Below, piece by piece: positions 8,870-17,583 of a stretch of 54,055 bases of DNA. Each line of letters begins with the position of its first letter. Position 1 is the stretch's first letter. The DNA comes from Deltaproteobacteria bacterium (GTDB lineage Bacteria; Myxococcota_A; UBA9042; CAIXZC01): positions 1-54,055 of the forward strand of contig VGRX01000005.1 of the NCBI GenBank assembly GCA_016875215.1. The letters are read 5' to 3'. The notes below the pieces were generated by a model that was given only the letters and a program-made list of their open reading frames with translations, searched no databases and was not told the origin of the DNA. The position numbers and the translations under genes were made by a program.

Positions 8870-11449
8870 ATGAGAACCGACCAGTTCACGATCAAGGCAA
8901 GAGAAGCGGTGCTGGATGCGTTCCGCCTGGCAGGAAGCCGGCGCAACTCCCAGGTGGAGCCGATGCACCTGGTGTTCGTGCTGCTCCAGCAGCAGGACAG
9001 CCTGGTACCCGCTCTGCTGAAGCTGCTCGAGGCCGATTCGGCTGCACTCCGGAGGAAGCTCCTCGGGATGCTCGATTCCGCGCCGCAGATCTCCGAGGAA
9101 ACCGAGGCCCAGGCCTCCCGGGAGCTCTCCGCAGTGCTCGCCTCCGCCGCCAAGGAGGCCGCGTCCCTCGGCGACGAGTACGTCAGCACCGAGCACCTCC
9201 TGCTCGCCCTGGCGGCAGGCAAGGGGAACGTCGCCTTTCTCCTGTCGCAGGTCAGCGTCACACGGGACCGGATCCTGCTTGCGCTCAAGGAGCTGCGGGG
9301 CAACCTGCGAGTCACGTCCGAAGAGCCCGAGGGCACCTTCAAGTCGCTCGACAAGTACACACGGGACCTCACCCAGCTCGCCCGGCAGGGGAAGCTCGAC
9401 CCGATCGTCGGTCGTGACGAGGAGATCCGCCGGGTCGTGCAGGTGCTTTCCCGGCGCCACAAGAACAACCCGGTCCTCATCGGCGAGCCGGGCGTCGGCA
9501 AGACCGCAATTGCCGAGGGGTTGGCCCAGCGCATCGTGGCCGCCGACGTCCCCGAGCAGCTCAAGGAGAAGAGGCTGCTTGCCTTGGACATGGGGGCGCT
9601 GGTCGCAGGGGCCAAGTACCGCGGCGAGTTCGAGGAGCGCATGAAGGCCGTGCTCCAGGAGATATCCAAGGCCCAGGGCGAGATCATCCTCTTCATCGAC
9701 GAGATCCACACCGTCGTCGGGGCCGGCGCGGCCGAAGGCTCCCTCGATGCCTCCAACATGCTCAAGCCCGCTCTGGCAAGAGGCGAGCTGCACTGCATCG
9801 GTGCCACCACTCTGGACGAATACCGCAAGCGGATCGAGAAGGACCCCGCACTCGAGCGCCGCTTCCAGCCCGTCCTCGTCTCCGAGCCCTCGGTCGAGGA
9901 CTCGGTCAGCATCCTGCGAGGCATCAAGGAGAAGTACGAGATCCACCACGGCGTCAAGATCAAGGATGCCGCGGTGGTCGCGGCCGCACGCCTTTCGGCC
10001 CGGTACCTGACGGGCCGCAAGCTCCCGGACAAGGCCATCGACCTGGTGGACGAGGCCGCGGCAAGGCTGCGTGTCGAGATCGATTCCAAACCGGTCGAGA
10101 TCGATGAGCTCGAACGGAAGATGCTGACGCTGGAGGTCGAGAAACAGGTCGTCGAGAAGGAGGGCTCGGGGCCGGGCAGGGAGAACCTGGAGACGCTCAG
10201 CCGGAAGCTGGCCGACCTGCGGGAGGAGCTCGAACGTCTGCGTGCCCACTACCAGGCGGAGAAGGAGGCCATCGCCCGGATCCGCTCGGTCAAGGAGGAG
10301 CTGGACAAGGCCCGCAGCGAGGCCGAGGCGGCTACACGCCGGCTCGACTACGAGGCGCTCGGGCGGCTCAACCACGGCGAGATCCCACGACTGGAGGGGG
10401 AGCTGCAGCGGCACCAGGCCCGCCTGGCCGAGGTACAGAAGGACCGGCGCATGCTCAAGGAGGAGGTCGACGAGGAGGAGATCGCCCGCATCGTCTCCCT
10501 CTGGACCGGCATCCCCGTCTCCAAGATGCTCGAAGGGGAGATGGCCAGACTGGTCACCATGGAGGATGTGCTCGCCCGCCGGGTCGTGCACCAGGAGCAG
10601 GCGATTGCCGCGGTCTCGAGCGCAGTCCGCAGGGCCCGCTCCGGGCTCCAGGACCCCAACCGCCCGCTCGGCGTGTTCCTGTTCCTGGGACCGACGGGCG
10701 TGGGCAAGACCGAGCTGGTCAAGGCGCTCGCTGCATTCCTGTTCAACGACGAGCGGTCCGTGGTGCGCGTCGACATGAGCGAGTACATGGAGATGCACTC
10801 GGTCTCCCGGCTCATCGGCTCCCCGCCCGGCTACGTCGGGCACGAGGAGGGGGGCCAGCTCACGGAATCGGTCCGCCGCCGTCCTTACACCGTGGTCCTC
10901 TTCGACGAGGTCGAGAAAGCCCACCGCCAGGTCCTCAACGTCCTGCTCCAGGTGTTCGACGACGGCCGGCTCACCGATGGTCTGGGCCGTACCGTGGACT
11001 TCAGGAACGCGCTCATCGTCATGACTTCGAACCTCGGAAGCCACGAGCTGGCCGGGCTTCCCGAAGGGGCGCAGGACGAGTCCGAAGCCCGCATCCAGGT
11101 GGCGTTGAAGCTCCACTTCGCACCGGAGTTCCTCAACCGGATCGACGAGACCGTCGTGTTCAACCGTCTGCGCCGCGAAGACATCCGGGATATCGTCCGC
11201 ATCCAGGTCGAGCGGACCAACCAGCTCCTCCAGGACAAGGGGCTCCGCATCGAGCTGTCCCCCGAGGCGGTGGACCTCCTGGTCGAGGCCGGCTGGGACC
11301 CCGCGTTCGGTGCCCGGCCTCTCAAGCGGGCCATCCAGCGGCTCCTCATGGATCCGCTCTCGGTCAAGCTGCTCCAGGGCGAGCTGAGCCCTCCGGCGGA
11401 CATCCTCGTGAAGGCCGAAGGCGGCAAGCTCTCGTTCCGGATAGAGTAG
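8870..11449 (+). CDS. clpB: ATP-dependent disaggregase ClpB
   Basis: 859 residues, normal for ClpB. Cytoplasmic Hsp104-type hexamer that pulls proteins out of aggregates with DnaK. Order: Clp N-domain (1-145), first AAA+ with Walker A GEPGVGKT (205-212) and [15 protein letters not shown], coiled-coil middle domain (about 405-525, rich in Glu/Arg/Leu heptads), second AAA+ with GPTGVGKT (607-614), LFDEVEKAH and the sensor-2 region [10 protein letters not shown]. The middle domain separates it from ClpA/ClpC. Start ATG with GGGGGAG upstream. Follows the HtrA-like protease closely; probably expressed from the promoter at 7478-7505. Confidence 0.97.
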   Translation: MRTDQFTIKAREAVLDAFRLAGSRRNSQVEPMHLVFVLLQQQDSLVPALLKLLEADSAALRRKLLGMLDSAPQISEETEAQASRELSAVLASAAKEAASLGDEYVSTEHLLLALAAGKGNVAFLLSQVSVTRDRILLALKELRGNLRVTSEEPEGTFKSLDKYTRDLTQLARQGKLDPIVGRDEEIRRVVQVLSRRHKNNPVLIGEPGVGKTAIAEGLAQRIVAADVPEQLKEKRLLALDMGALVAGAKYRGEFEERMKAVLQEISKAQGEIILFIDEIHTVVGAGAAEGSLDASNMLKPALARGELHCIGATTLDEYRKRIEKDPALERRFQPVLVSEPSVEDSVSILRGIKEKYEIHHGVKIKDAAVVAAARLSARYLTGRKLPDKAIDLVDEAAARLRVEIDSKPVEIDELERKMLTLEVEKQVVEKEGSGPGRENLETLSRKLADLREELERLRAHYQAEKEAIARIRSVKEELDKARSEAEAATRRLDYEALGRLNHGEIPRLEGELQRHQARLAEVQKDRRMLKEEVDEEEIARIVSLWTGIPVSKMLEGEMARLVTMEDVLARRVVHQEQAIAAVSSAVRRARSGLQDPNRPLGVFLFLGPTGVGKTELVKALAAFLFNDERSVVRVDMSEYMEMHSVSRLIGSPPGYVGHEEGGQLTESVRRRPYTVVLFDEVEKAHRQVLNVLLQVFDDGRLTDGLGRTVDFRNALIVMTSNLGSHELAGLPEGAQDESEARIQVALKLHFAPEFLNRIDETVVFNRLRREDIRDIVRIQVERTNQLLQDKGLRIELSPEAVDLLVEAGWDPAFGARPLKRAIQRLLMDPLSVKLLQGELSPPADILVKAEGGKLSFRIE

Positions 11450-11526
11450 AAGCGGGGTCGTTCGGGGCGAGTCGGCCCCGTACAGGTCGCCCCGCACTCA
11501 GCGGCGCCGCTCTCCGCTCTTTTGTG

Positions 11527-11556
11527 TTGATTTCTGGCAGAATACCCACATACTAT
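11527..11556 (+). promoter_or_regulatory. predicted promoter of the alcohol dehydrogenase gene
   Basis: TTGATT (11527-11532), 18 bases, TACTAT (11551-11556) in an island of A/T-rich sequence about 75 bases before the start codon. TATAAC at 11554-11559 is an alternative -10. Pattern-based only. Confidence 0.4.
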
Positions 11557-11632
11557 AACTGCGATGCTGGTTGTTAGCTCCTCTTCCTGGTGTGGGGTAT
11601 GTGGTCCGGAGGGCCTGGGCAGGGGGGATTCC

Positions 11633-12640
11633 ATGCGAGCCTGGATCGTCGAGGAGCAACGTCCGATAGCCGAGCGCCCCTTGCGTTTTGTCGACCTGCC
11701 GGCCCCGGTGGCCGAGGGGACACAGGTCCGAATCCGCGTGGTCGCTTGCGGTCTGTGCCGCACGGATGGACACATAGCCGAGGGCGACCTGCCGCTCCAT
11801 CGCCGTCCGACCATTCCCGGACACCAGGTCGTCGGCGTCGTCGACCAGGTGGGCGCTCAGGTGACCATGCACCAGGTGGGAAGCCGGGTCGGTGTGGCCT
11901 GGATCGGGGGGGCCTGCGGGAGCTGCCGCGAGTGCCGGAGCGACCGTGAGAACTACTGCCCTCAGTTCCAGGGAACGGGCTGGCACCTTGCGGGTGGATA
12001 TGCCGAGTACATGGCCGTCGAGGAACGGTACGTGTACTCCCTTGGAGATCTCGCCATGGAGGATGCCCAGGCCGCTCCGCTGATGTGCCCGGGGACGACC
12101 GGGTACGCCGCGCTGCGTATGGCCGGCGTGGACCGCGGGGATCGGCTCGGGCTGTTCGGCTTCGGGCCTACCGCGTTCTACGTGCTGCGCATGGCCCGCA
12201 GCCTTGGGGTGGAGGTCCTGGTCAGCACCCGCGGCCAGGCCCGCAGGGAGCTTGCGGTCAAGGAGGGGGCATCGTGGGCCGGCAGTACCGACCGGGACCG
12301 GATCCCGGACGGCCTGGACGCGGCCATCGTCTTTCCCGCGGCCGGCAGCCTGGCCGAGCGTGCGCTTGCCGCAGTCCGCCCCGGCGGGGTCGTGGTTTCC
12401 GCTGCCATCGCCATGCCAGGCTTCGAGATCCGGGACTACCGCTCGAATTTCTGGGGCCGGGACTTCCGCACCCTGTACAATGTCCGGCCGACGGATGCCC
12501 AGGGGGTGATCCGCCAGGCCCGTTCGATCGACCTGGCCATGCCGGTCCGGGTGATCCAGCCCGAGCAGGTCCAGGAGGCCTTGCAGCGGGTGCTGGCCGG
12601 CGACCAACCGGAGCTGGCCACCGTGGTCCGCTGGCCCTGA
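11633..12640 (+). CDS. zinc-dependent alcohol dehydrogenase family protein
   Basis: 335 residues; ATG chosen behind GGGGGG because the medium-chain dehydrogenase fold begins right there (MRAWIVEEQRP). Likely oxidises or reduces an alcohol/aldehyde with NAD(P). Catalytic zinc ligands Cys42 (CGLCRTD) and His64 are present; the residue after His64 is Gln instead of the usual Glu of GHE. Structural zinc loop: CGSCRECRSDRENYC, four cysteines. The coenzyme site is LFGFGPTA, close to the GFGASA form of the small zinc-binding dehydrogenase subfamily. Alone in its transcription unit, own predicted promoter at 11527-11556. Substrate unknown. Confidence 0.9.
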   Translation: MRAWIVEEQRPIAERPLRFVDLPAPVAEGTQVRIRVVACGLCRTDGHIAEGDLPLHRRPTIPGHQVVGVVDQVGAQVTMHQVGSRVGVAWIGGACGSCRECRSDRENYCPQFQGTGWHLAGGYAEYMAVEERYVYSLGDLAMEDAQAAPLMCPGTTGYAALRMAGVDRGDRLGLFGFGPTAFYVLRMARSLGVEVLVSTRGQARRELAVKEGASWAGSTDRDRIPDGLDAAIVFPAAGSLAERALAAVRPGGVVVSAAIAMPGFEIRDYRSNFWGRDFRTLYNVRPTDAQGVIRQARSIDLAMPVRVIQPEQVQEALQRVLAGDQPELATVVRWP

Positions 12641-12910
12641 TCCACCATCTCGGGCCACCTGCGGCGCCTGCCTGGAAACATCCGTTTCATCCGTCACGGT
12701 GAACACCGGTCATGGGAACTCATTCGGCTGGCTCGGTCGCGCCTTCTTCTCTCTACTGCAACTGGCACCGATTGGCGTTCCAGGGATTGCCGCCATGGGC
12801 CGACTGGTCGCCGTTCCGGCGTCGTTGATGGTGGATTCGGGGTGGTAGCTCCCCTTGCCCTCCACCCTCTTCGGCGCTAAGGTTCCCCCTGTTGCTTCAC
12901 GGGGGTCCCC

Positions 12911-14047
12911 ATGGCCGTCCTTCCCCTGTCCGATCTCCACGCCTGGTTTCTTGCGCACCAGCGCGACCTGCCCTGGCGGCGACGTCGGGATGCCTACGCG
13001 GTCTGGCTCTCCGAGATCATGCTTCAGCAGACCCGGGTGGACACGGTGGTCCCCTACTTCGAACGGTTCGTGGCCCGGTTTCCCGGCTTCGAGGCTCTGG
13101 CCCTTGCGGACGAGCAGGAGGTGCTCAAGCTGTGGGAGGGGCTCGGCTACTATGCCCGGGCCCGCAACCTCCTGGCTGCGGCCCGTCGGATCGCGGCGCG
13201 GCACAACGGGCGGTTTCCCGACTCGCTCGACGCGGCCGAAGCGCTCCCCGGCATTGCACGCAGCACTGCGGGGGCCATCCTGTCGGCTGCCTACGACCGT
13301 CCCCTCCCGGTGCTCGACGGCAACGTCAAGCGTGTGCTGGCGAGGATCATGGCGATCCGGGAGGACCTGACCCGGCCCGCAGCCGTGCGCAAACTCTGGG
13401 AGACCGCGGGCGACCTCGTGCTTGCTGCCCCCGATCCCGACCGGCACAACCAGGCCATGATGGAGCTTGGGGCCACCTGCTGCACGCCCAGAGCCCCCGA
13501 CTGCGCCACCTGCCCGGTCGCAACGGCCTGCAAGGCCCTCGACCTGGGTATCCAGGCCGGCATTCCGGCACCGAAGAAGACCCGTACCATCCCGCATCAC
13601 CACGTGGCCGTCGCTGTGATCGTCGAGGACGGCAGGACCCTCATCCAGCAGCGTCCGTCCGAAGGGCTCCTCGGCGGGTTATGGGAGTTCCCCGGCGGCA
13701 AGGTCGAGCCCGGCGAAACCCCGGCCCAGGCCGTCGTGCGTGAGCTTGCCGAAGAGCTCGCCCTTGCCGTCGAAGCGGGCGACGAACTCGCCACGGTCAA
13801 GCACGCCTACAGCCATTTCCGGATCACGCTGCACGCGTTCTCCTGTCGCCGGATCCGGCAACCCCCCGTTGATTCCGGGCCCGCTGCATCCCGAACACCC
13901 GATGCGGCGGCTGTCTCACCGCCTCCCTGTGATCCGTCGCTTCCTCCGGCCGCCCGCACCGCCCGCTGGGTCCCCCTCGAACACCTCGACGACTACCCCT
14001 TCCCCAAGGCCAACAAGAAGGTCCTCGACAGGCTCCTCGGCCGTTGA
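12911..14047 (+). CDS. mutY: A/G-specific adenine glycosylase MutY with NUDIX domain
   Basis: 378 residues. Removes adenine mispaired with 8-oxoguanine. Glycosylase domain (1-210): catalytic Glu35 in WLSEIMLQQT, helix-hairpin-helix LPGIARSTAGAI (an Ala replaces the second Gly of the usual LPGVG), catalytic Asp136 in VLDGNVKR, and the 4Fe-4S loop Cys191, Cys198, Cys201, Cys207 with C-x6-C-x2-C-x5-C spacing. The C-terminal NUDIX-like domain (from about 232) keeps an apparently complete NUDIX box (GGKVEPGE then RELAEEL), whereas many MutY proteins have a degenerate one; a Pro/Ala-rich stretch of about 35 residues splits its last strands. Monocistronic. Confidence 0.96.
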   Translation: MAVLPLSDLHAWFLAHQRDLPWRRRRDAYAVWLSEIMLQQTRVDTVVPYFERFVARFPGFEALALADEQEVLKLWEGLGYYARARNLLAAARRIAARHNGRFPDSLDAAEALPGIARSTAGAILSAAYDRPLPVLDGNVKRVLARIMAIREDLTRPAAVRKLWETAGDLVLAAPDPDRHNQAMMELGATCCTPRAPDCATCPVATACKALDLGIQAGIPAPKKTRTIPHHHVAVAVIVEDGRTLIQQRPSEGLLGGLWEFPGGKVEPGETPAQAVVRELAEELALAVEAGDELATVKHAYSHFRITLHAFSCRRIRQPPVDSGPAASRTPDAAAVSPPPCDPSLPPAARTARWVPLEHLDDYPFPKANKKVLDRLLGR

Positions 14048-14090
14048 GCCGAACGGCTGCGGCCGAGGCGGTGCATGGGCCCGCGTCGCC

Positions 14091-14441
14091 TCAGCCCCCC
14101 GCCCCCTTCGCCCGCATCTTCCGCACCGCGGACTTCCGATGCGAATCGACCGTCCAGCCGGAGATGTTCAGGGCCGTGGCGATGTCGCTGCGCTTGAGGC
14201 CTGCGGCCAGCATCCGCATGACCTTTCGCTCCAAGGGGGTCAGGCCCTCTGCACCTTCCAACTCAGCGATCCGGCACGAGCTGAATCCCATCGTGCTCGG
14301 CAGGATCTGCTCGAAGCGGGCGACGCGGCGCAACGCATCGAAGAGCTCCCTGGTGCTGCAGCGGTGCAGGAGGATGCCCGTTGCTCCCGCCGCCACGAGC
14401 CGAGCGACGTCAGGTAGAGCTATGCGTTTGTTCAGTGACAC
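14091..14441 (-). pseudogene. LuxR-type response regulator lacking most of its receiver domain
   Basis: The C-terminal half is a good LuxR-type helix-turn-helix: GLTPLERKVMRMLAAGLKRS then DIATALNISGWTVDSHRKS. Before it, VARLVAAGATGILLHRCSTR then ELFDALRRV matches only the last third of a receiver domain. The phospho-accepting Asp and the first strands are missing: the region upstream shows no receiver sequence in any frame, and the next gene starts at 14592 on the other strand. The GTG at 14441 is the latest start that keeps the receiver piece; it has no clear ribosome site. It is either a decayed regulator or a short HTH protein still made. Confidence 0.55.
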
Positions 14442-14591
14442 GCCAAGTGGGGTGGGAGTATTCTGTTTCCGCACCAACGGTGCACCGGGTCCAGCGATTG
14501 AAGGGGCGAGGATCCAGGGGCCGAAGATCCTGTAGCATTGTCCGTGGACTCGCGGTAGCCTTGAGGCGCCCCGAGGGAGAGGGAGGTTCCA

Positions 14592-16649
14592 ATGCGTACA
14601 GGCTTGCGTTGTCGGCTTGCTGCGAGCTGGCGTTCTCCTGCCACGGATGCGATTGGCGTTCTGTTGGCCGTCCTGCTCGGGGCCGCCTGCGGCAGCATGG
14701 GAAGTCAGAGCCTGGACTCTGTCCCGGAACCCGATGTCGTGGAGAGCACGTGCAAGGCGGTTCCGCCCGGCGGCTACTGCAAGGACGGCCATGTCTACGA
14801 CTGCTCGGAAGAGGGCTTCTGCAACGCGGTGGAGTGCGAAGATGACGGCAACCCTTGCACCCTGGAAGTGATCGATCCGGCGACGCAGGCGTGTGCCCCA
14901 GTGGTCAACGAGGCGTGCCGGGAGCCGATCCGCAACATGATCCGCATCTTCCGCGGGGCCGCAGCCTACTACGCGATGTGGGATTGCTCTGGAGACGACA
15001 AGAAGTGCCATGCCCGGCCCCCGAAACTGGGCAAGCCGATCCCCATGGTGCAGGACCTCGCCCCTTCCGTCGGCACCTGCTGTACGGCGAACGGAGGACC
15101 GGACAAAGACGGAGATGGCTTCTGCGATCCCGACCACGAGAGATTCCGCAGCCCTGTCTGGCGAGTGCTGGGCTTCGGGCTGGACGGGGCACACCGCTAC
15201 TCCTATGGATTCGCAGAATCGGGCAGCGGCGCTTTTGGCGAGGAGATCTTCTCCATCCACGCCGTAGCGGACTTGGACTGCGACGGCAAGGCCGGAGAAT
15301 GGGTGCTGCGGGGGGCATTCAAGGCCGACCCGTCGGCCGCAGAACCGGACTACCTGGTCATGGCGGAGCCCATCGAGTTCGAGTATCTGCCCGAGGACGG
15401 CGACGGCGTCCGCAGCGTCCCGGCGGCATGGGCAGCGGAGCGGTTCTGGGAGAGAGCGACATGGGAAATCGTGGGAGTCGAGTACAGGCGAGGCATCCCA
15501 ATGGACACGTACTCCTACGAGTTCTCAGCCGGCGGTGCCTTTGCGCCGAGTCTTGACGACTCGCTCTTCTCCCGTCTCGACGAGCCCATCCGGAATCTCG
15601 CTCGGATCCACGATGCGGCAGTGCGCTACTACCAGATTCCAAAAGCACAGGTCGGTGCTCCTGCATGCCAACTGGCGGATCCTGCACTGGTGGAGAAGTA
15701 CGCACAATACCTTCCGGAATACCAAGCCCTGGACGAGGGCCCGACCCCGGTAGAGATGAACTGCTGCAAATCGACCTTCGGCAAAGACATGGATGGAAAT
15801 TCCCTGTGCGACCAGGACTCAGGGCAGTGGCTTGGTGGCTGGTCTACGATCGGATTCTTGCTACTCTCCCAACAAGCCTGGTGGTATTCGTTGCAGGAGC
15901 TTGCCGCCGGCTCGATTGCTGGTGCAGGATCCGACGCCTTCGGCTTCAAGGCCCTTGCAACGACAAGGGTGGGCTGCAGCTTCTCCGACAAGCAGGAGGT
16001 AACACTGATCCAAACGCTGTCCGCTGCGAACGGGAGATGCGACGTACCCAATTCCGGTGCCGACGAAACTGCGCTTCCCGACATGGAGTTCTTCCCCATG
16101 GGGAAGGAAGTGGGAAGCGTGGTTCTTCCCGTTCGGCGGGGGTGGATGAACCTGTTGGTCGGAAACGCCGGATGGCAAGGGGTCGGGGGATACAAGGAGG
16201 TCATGCCGAACCACGACCCCGACGTAGTCCTCTATGAGCCGATGTCCAGTCTCCAGGCAATCGCTCGCGGGATCTCGACGTACTGGGAAGAGCACTGCGG
16301 TTTGCCACCGCTTCCGGGTTGGACCCCGACCGAACACACCTGCTGCAAGGGCAGCCTGAGCAGTGGGCTGAAGCCGGCCTGTCTGGGGGACGACAAGAGC
16401 TGGGAGCACGAGTTCTGGACCGAGATCGGGTTCCGGATGTCCTTCCCCCACAGGTACGTCTACCGCGTCGAGACCACGGCCATGGACGACGGGGGGCTTC
16501 TCATTACCATCGAGGCCTCGGGCTCTCTGAGCTGCCACCTTGACTACCTGGAGGGAGGTTTTTTGCGATTTGGGGTCGCCTCCAGCGGTCCGGATGGCTG
16601 CACCGTGACCTGGATTCCGGGCTATGCTGAGTGGGGGCTGTTCATCTAG
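14592..16649 (+). CDS. lipoprotein with three tandem pilin-head-like modules
   Basis: 685 residues. The N-terminal signal ends GAAC (Cys33), a weak lipobox, then a short Cys-rich segment. Three modules follow (about 113-300, 330-520, 550-685), each opening with a short helix (REPIRNMIRIFRGAAAYY, DEPIRNLARIHDAAVRYY, EPMSSLQAIARGISTYW), then a proline-rich loop, a Cys-Cys pair (GTCCTANGG, MNCCKSTFG, HTCCKGSLS), a W-x-x-x-GF strand, an aromatic Y-x-Y strand and a closing strand such as ADLDCDGKAGEW. This is the order of the globular head of Deltaproteobacterial type IV pilins, compare the module in 32428-34182. No pilin leader is present, so they are displayed on a lipoprotein rather than assembled by a pilus machine. 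The third copy is shortened. Function unknown. Confidence 0.8.
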   Translation: MRTGLRCRLAASWRSPATDAIGVLLAVLLGAACGSMGSQSLDSVPEPDVVESTCKAVPPGGYCKDGHVYDCSEEGFCNAVECEDDGNPCTLEVIDPATQACAPVVNEACREPIRNMIRIFRGAAAYYAMWDCSGDDKKCHARPPKLGKPIPMVQDLAPSVGTCCTANGGPDKDGDGFCDPDHERFRSPVWRVLGFGLDGAHRYSYGFAESGSGAFGEEIFSIHAVADLDCDGKAGEWVLRGAFKADPSAAEPDYLVMAEPIEFEYLPEDGDGVRSVPAAWAAERFWERATWEIVGVEYRRGIPMDTYSYEFSAGGAFAPSLDDSLFSRLDEPIRNLARIHDAAVRYYQIPKAQVGAPACQLADPALVEKYAQYLPEYQALDEGPTPVEMNCCKSTFGKDMDGNSLCDQDSGQWLGGWSTIGFLLLSQQAWWYSLQELAAGSIAGAGSDAFGFKALATTRVGCSFSDKQEVTLIQTLSAANGRCDVPNSGADETALPDMEFFPMGKEVGSVVLPVRRGWMNLLVGNAGWQGVGGYKEVMPNHDPDVVLYEPMSSLQAIARGISTYWEEHCGLPPLPGWTPTEHTCCKGSLSSGLKPACLGDDKSWEHEFWTEIGFRMSFPHRYVYRVETTAMDDGGLLITIEASGSLSCHLDYLEGGFLRFGVASSGPDGCTVTWIPGYAEWGLFI

Positions 16650-16703
16650 TTCCCCGGAGCGGGAAGGGGACCGGGACGAAAAGTCCCGGTATCTGCGGGG
16701 AAC

Positions 16704-16772
16704 ATGAACGTCTCCATCGTCATCGTCACCTGCAACCGGCGGGAGCACCTGGAGCGAGCGGTAACCCCTTGA
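16704..16772 (+). pseudogene. 5' remnant of a family 2 glycosyltransferase gene
   Basis: An ATG behind GCGGGGA opens the frame MNVSIVIVTCNRREHLE, then RAV, and stops two codons later. The first twenty residues are the unmistakable beta-1 strand and loop of a GT-A glycosyltransferase (SIVIVTCNRREHLERAV). Homology ends abruptly at about 16763, where sequence related to hepT begins on the other strand. It is the end of a gene whose remainder was removed by a rearrangement. Confidence 0.65.
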
Positions 16773-16845
16773 GCTCCTCGAGCATCTTCCGGATCCACAG
16801 CACTCTGCCCGCCACAACCTGCCTGTTCACTCCGGTACGCGTCAT
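16726..16845 (-). pseudogene. truncated HepT-like (DUF86) toxin gene
   Basis: Starts one base after the MntA-like stop. The frame MTRTGVNRQVVAGRVLWIRK then MLEELKGLP resembles the first helix of HepT/DUF86 proteins, whose gene normally follows mntA. After about 28 codons the homology stops and the remaining codons are the reverse of the glycosyltransferase remnant. The RNase/AMPylation-target part of HepT, including R-x4-6-H, is absent, so no active toxin can be made. Confidence 0.6.
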
Positions 16846-16846
16846 G

Positions 16847-17281
16847 TCAGAACCCCAGGGTCTGCTTGAGGGTCTCTTCCCGATAGTGCCGGAACTCGTC
16901 GGCGCGGCGCATGATGTAGAGCTGGTACTCGGCCTCGAAGGTCTCGTCCGCCGCATGCAGCAGCTCTCCCTTCACGATTTCCAGCGCCAGGAAAGGGTCG
17001 GCGTCGGGCAGGGAGACCAGGTCTATGCGCGGCACGGAGAAAAGGTCCTCCAGCGCAGTGGAGAGGTCGACCTTCTCTGCGATGGAAAGGGGCCGCCCCG
17101 GCATGACGCCGATATCCAGGTCGGACCCTGGCGGTCCGGACTCGTCTCCGGCACCGAGAACCTTGCCAAGGGCTTCTCGGGCCCGGCTTCCGAAAGCGTA
17201 GACGGTCCGCAGTCCATATCGCGCCGCCAGAGCGGCCAACGCGTTTTTCAGAGGTTCGCCTGATTCGGGCGTATCCGCCAT
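16847..17281 (-). CDS. MntA-like minimal nucleotidyltransferase antitoxin
   Basis: 144 residues. Minimal nucleotidyltransferase fold: YAFGSRARE (Gly31-Ser32) and, after a loop longer than usual, GSDLDIGVM with the metal-binding Asp54 and Asp56; a third acidic residue is in RIDLVSLPD. In MntA-HepT modules this enzyme AMPylates and neutralises the HepT toxin. Here the toxin gene directly downstream is broken (16726-16845), so the antitoxin is an orphan that may itself be decaying, although its frame is intact. The eleven-residue Gly/Pro-rich insertion between GSRAR and GSDLD is unusual. Confidence 0.85.
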   Translation of the reverse strand: MADTPESGEPLKNALAALAARYGLRTVYAFGSRAREALGKVLGAGDESGPPGSDLDIGVMPGRPLSIAEKVDLSTALEDLFSVPRIDLVSLPDADPFLALEIVKGELLHAADETFEAEYQLYIMRRADEFRHYREETLKQTLGF

Positions 17282-17512
17282 CGCCTTTCCCTCGTCTCCA
17301 CGGCTCCAATGTAACGGCCTGTCCGATCGCAGTCAAGCTTGCACGGTCCATCGGACTGCCGGGAGCCCATTGACCTGCGTCCCTTCTGTAGCCACGATCT
17401 GTTTCGTCGTGGGGAGGTGGCGTCATGGTCAGCCGGAGCAGGCTGACCGATGCGCCGGATATGCCACGGGCGCGTGATGCGGACCTTCCGCCGCTGATTC
17501 GATCGTCCCTGC

Positions 17513-17540
17513 TTGCATCCTCGCTCCATCGACATATCTT
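17513..17540 (+). promoter_or_regulatory. predicted promoter of htpG
   Basis: TTGCAT (17513-17518), 16 bases, TATCTT (17535-17540), 44 bases before the htpG start. Same -10 and spacing as the promoter before the HtrA-ClpB unit. The 300 bases between mntA and htpG hold no other gene that I can support. Confidence 0.45.
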
Positions 17541-17583
17541 GGTCCAAAGGGGACGCCCGAGGTCCGTTCCGAAGGAGATGCAG

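Noticed and set aside
7499..11497. Long antisense open frame over htrA and clpB (about 1300 codons, minus)
   Set aside because: Typical shadow in GC-rich DNA: it has Leu/Asp/Gly/Arg/Glu-biased low-complexity translation, no domain, and lies exactly opposite strongly conserved genes.
11500..11511. Palindrome AGCGGCGCCGCT after clpB as terminator
   Set aside because: Twelve bases without loop and no T-run directly after it; too weak to list as a terminator.
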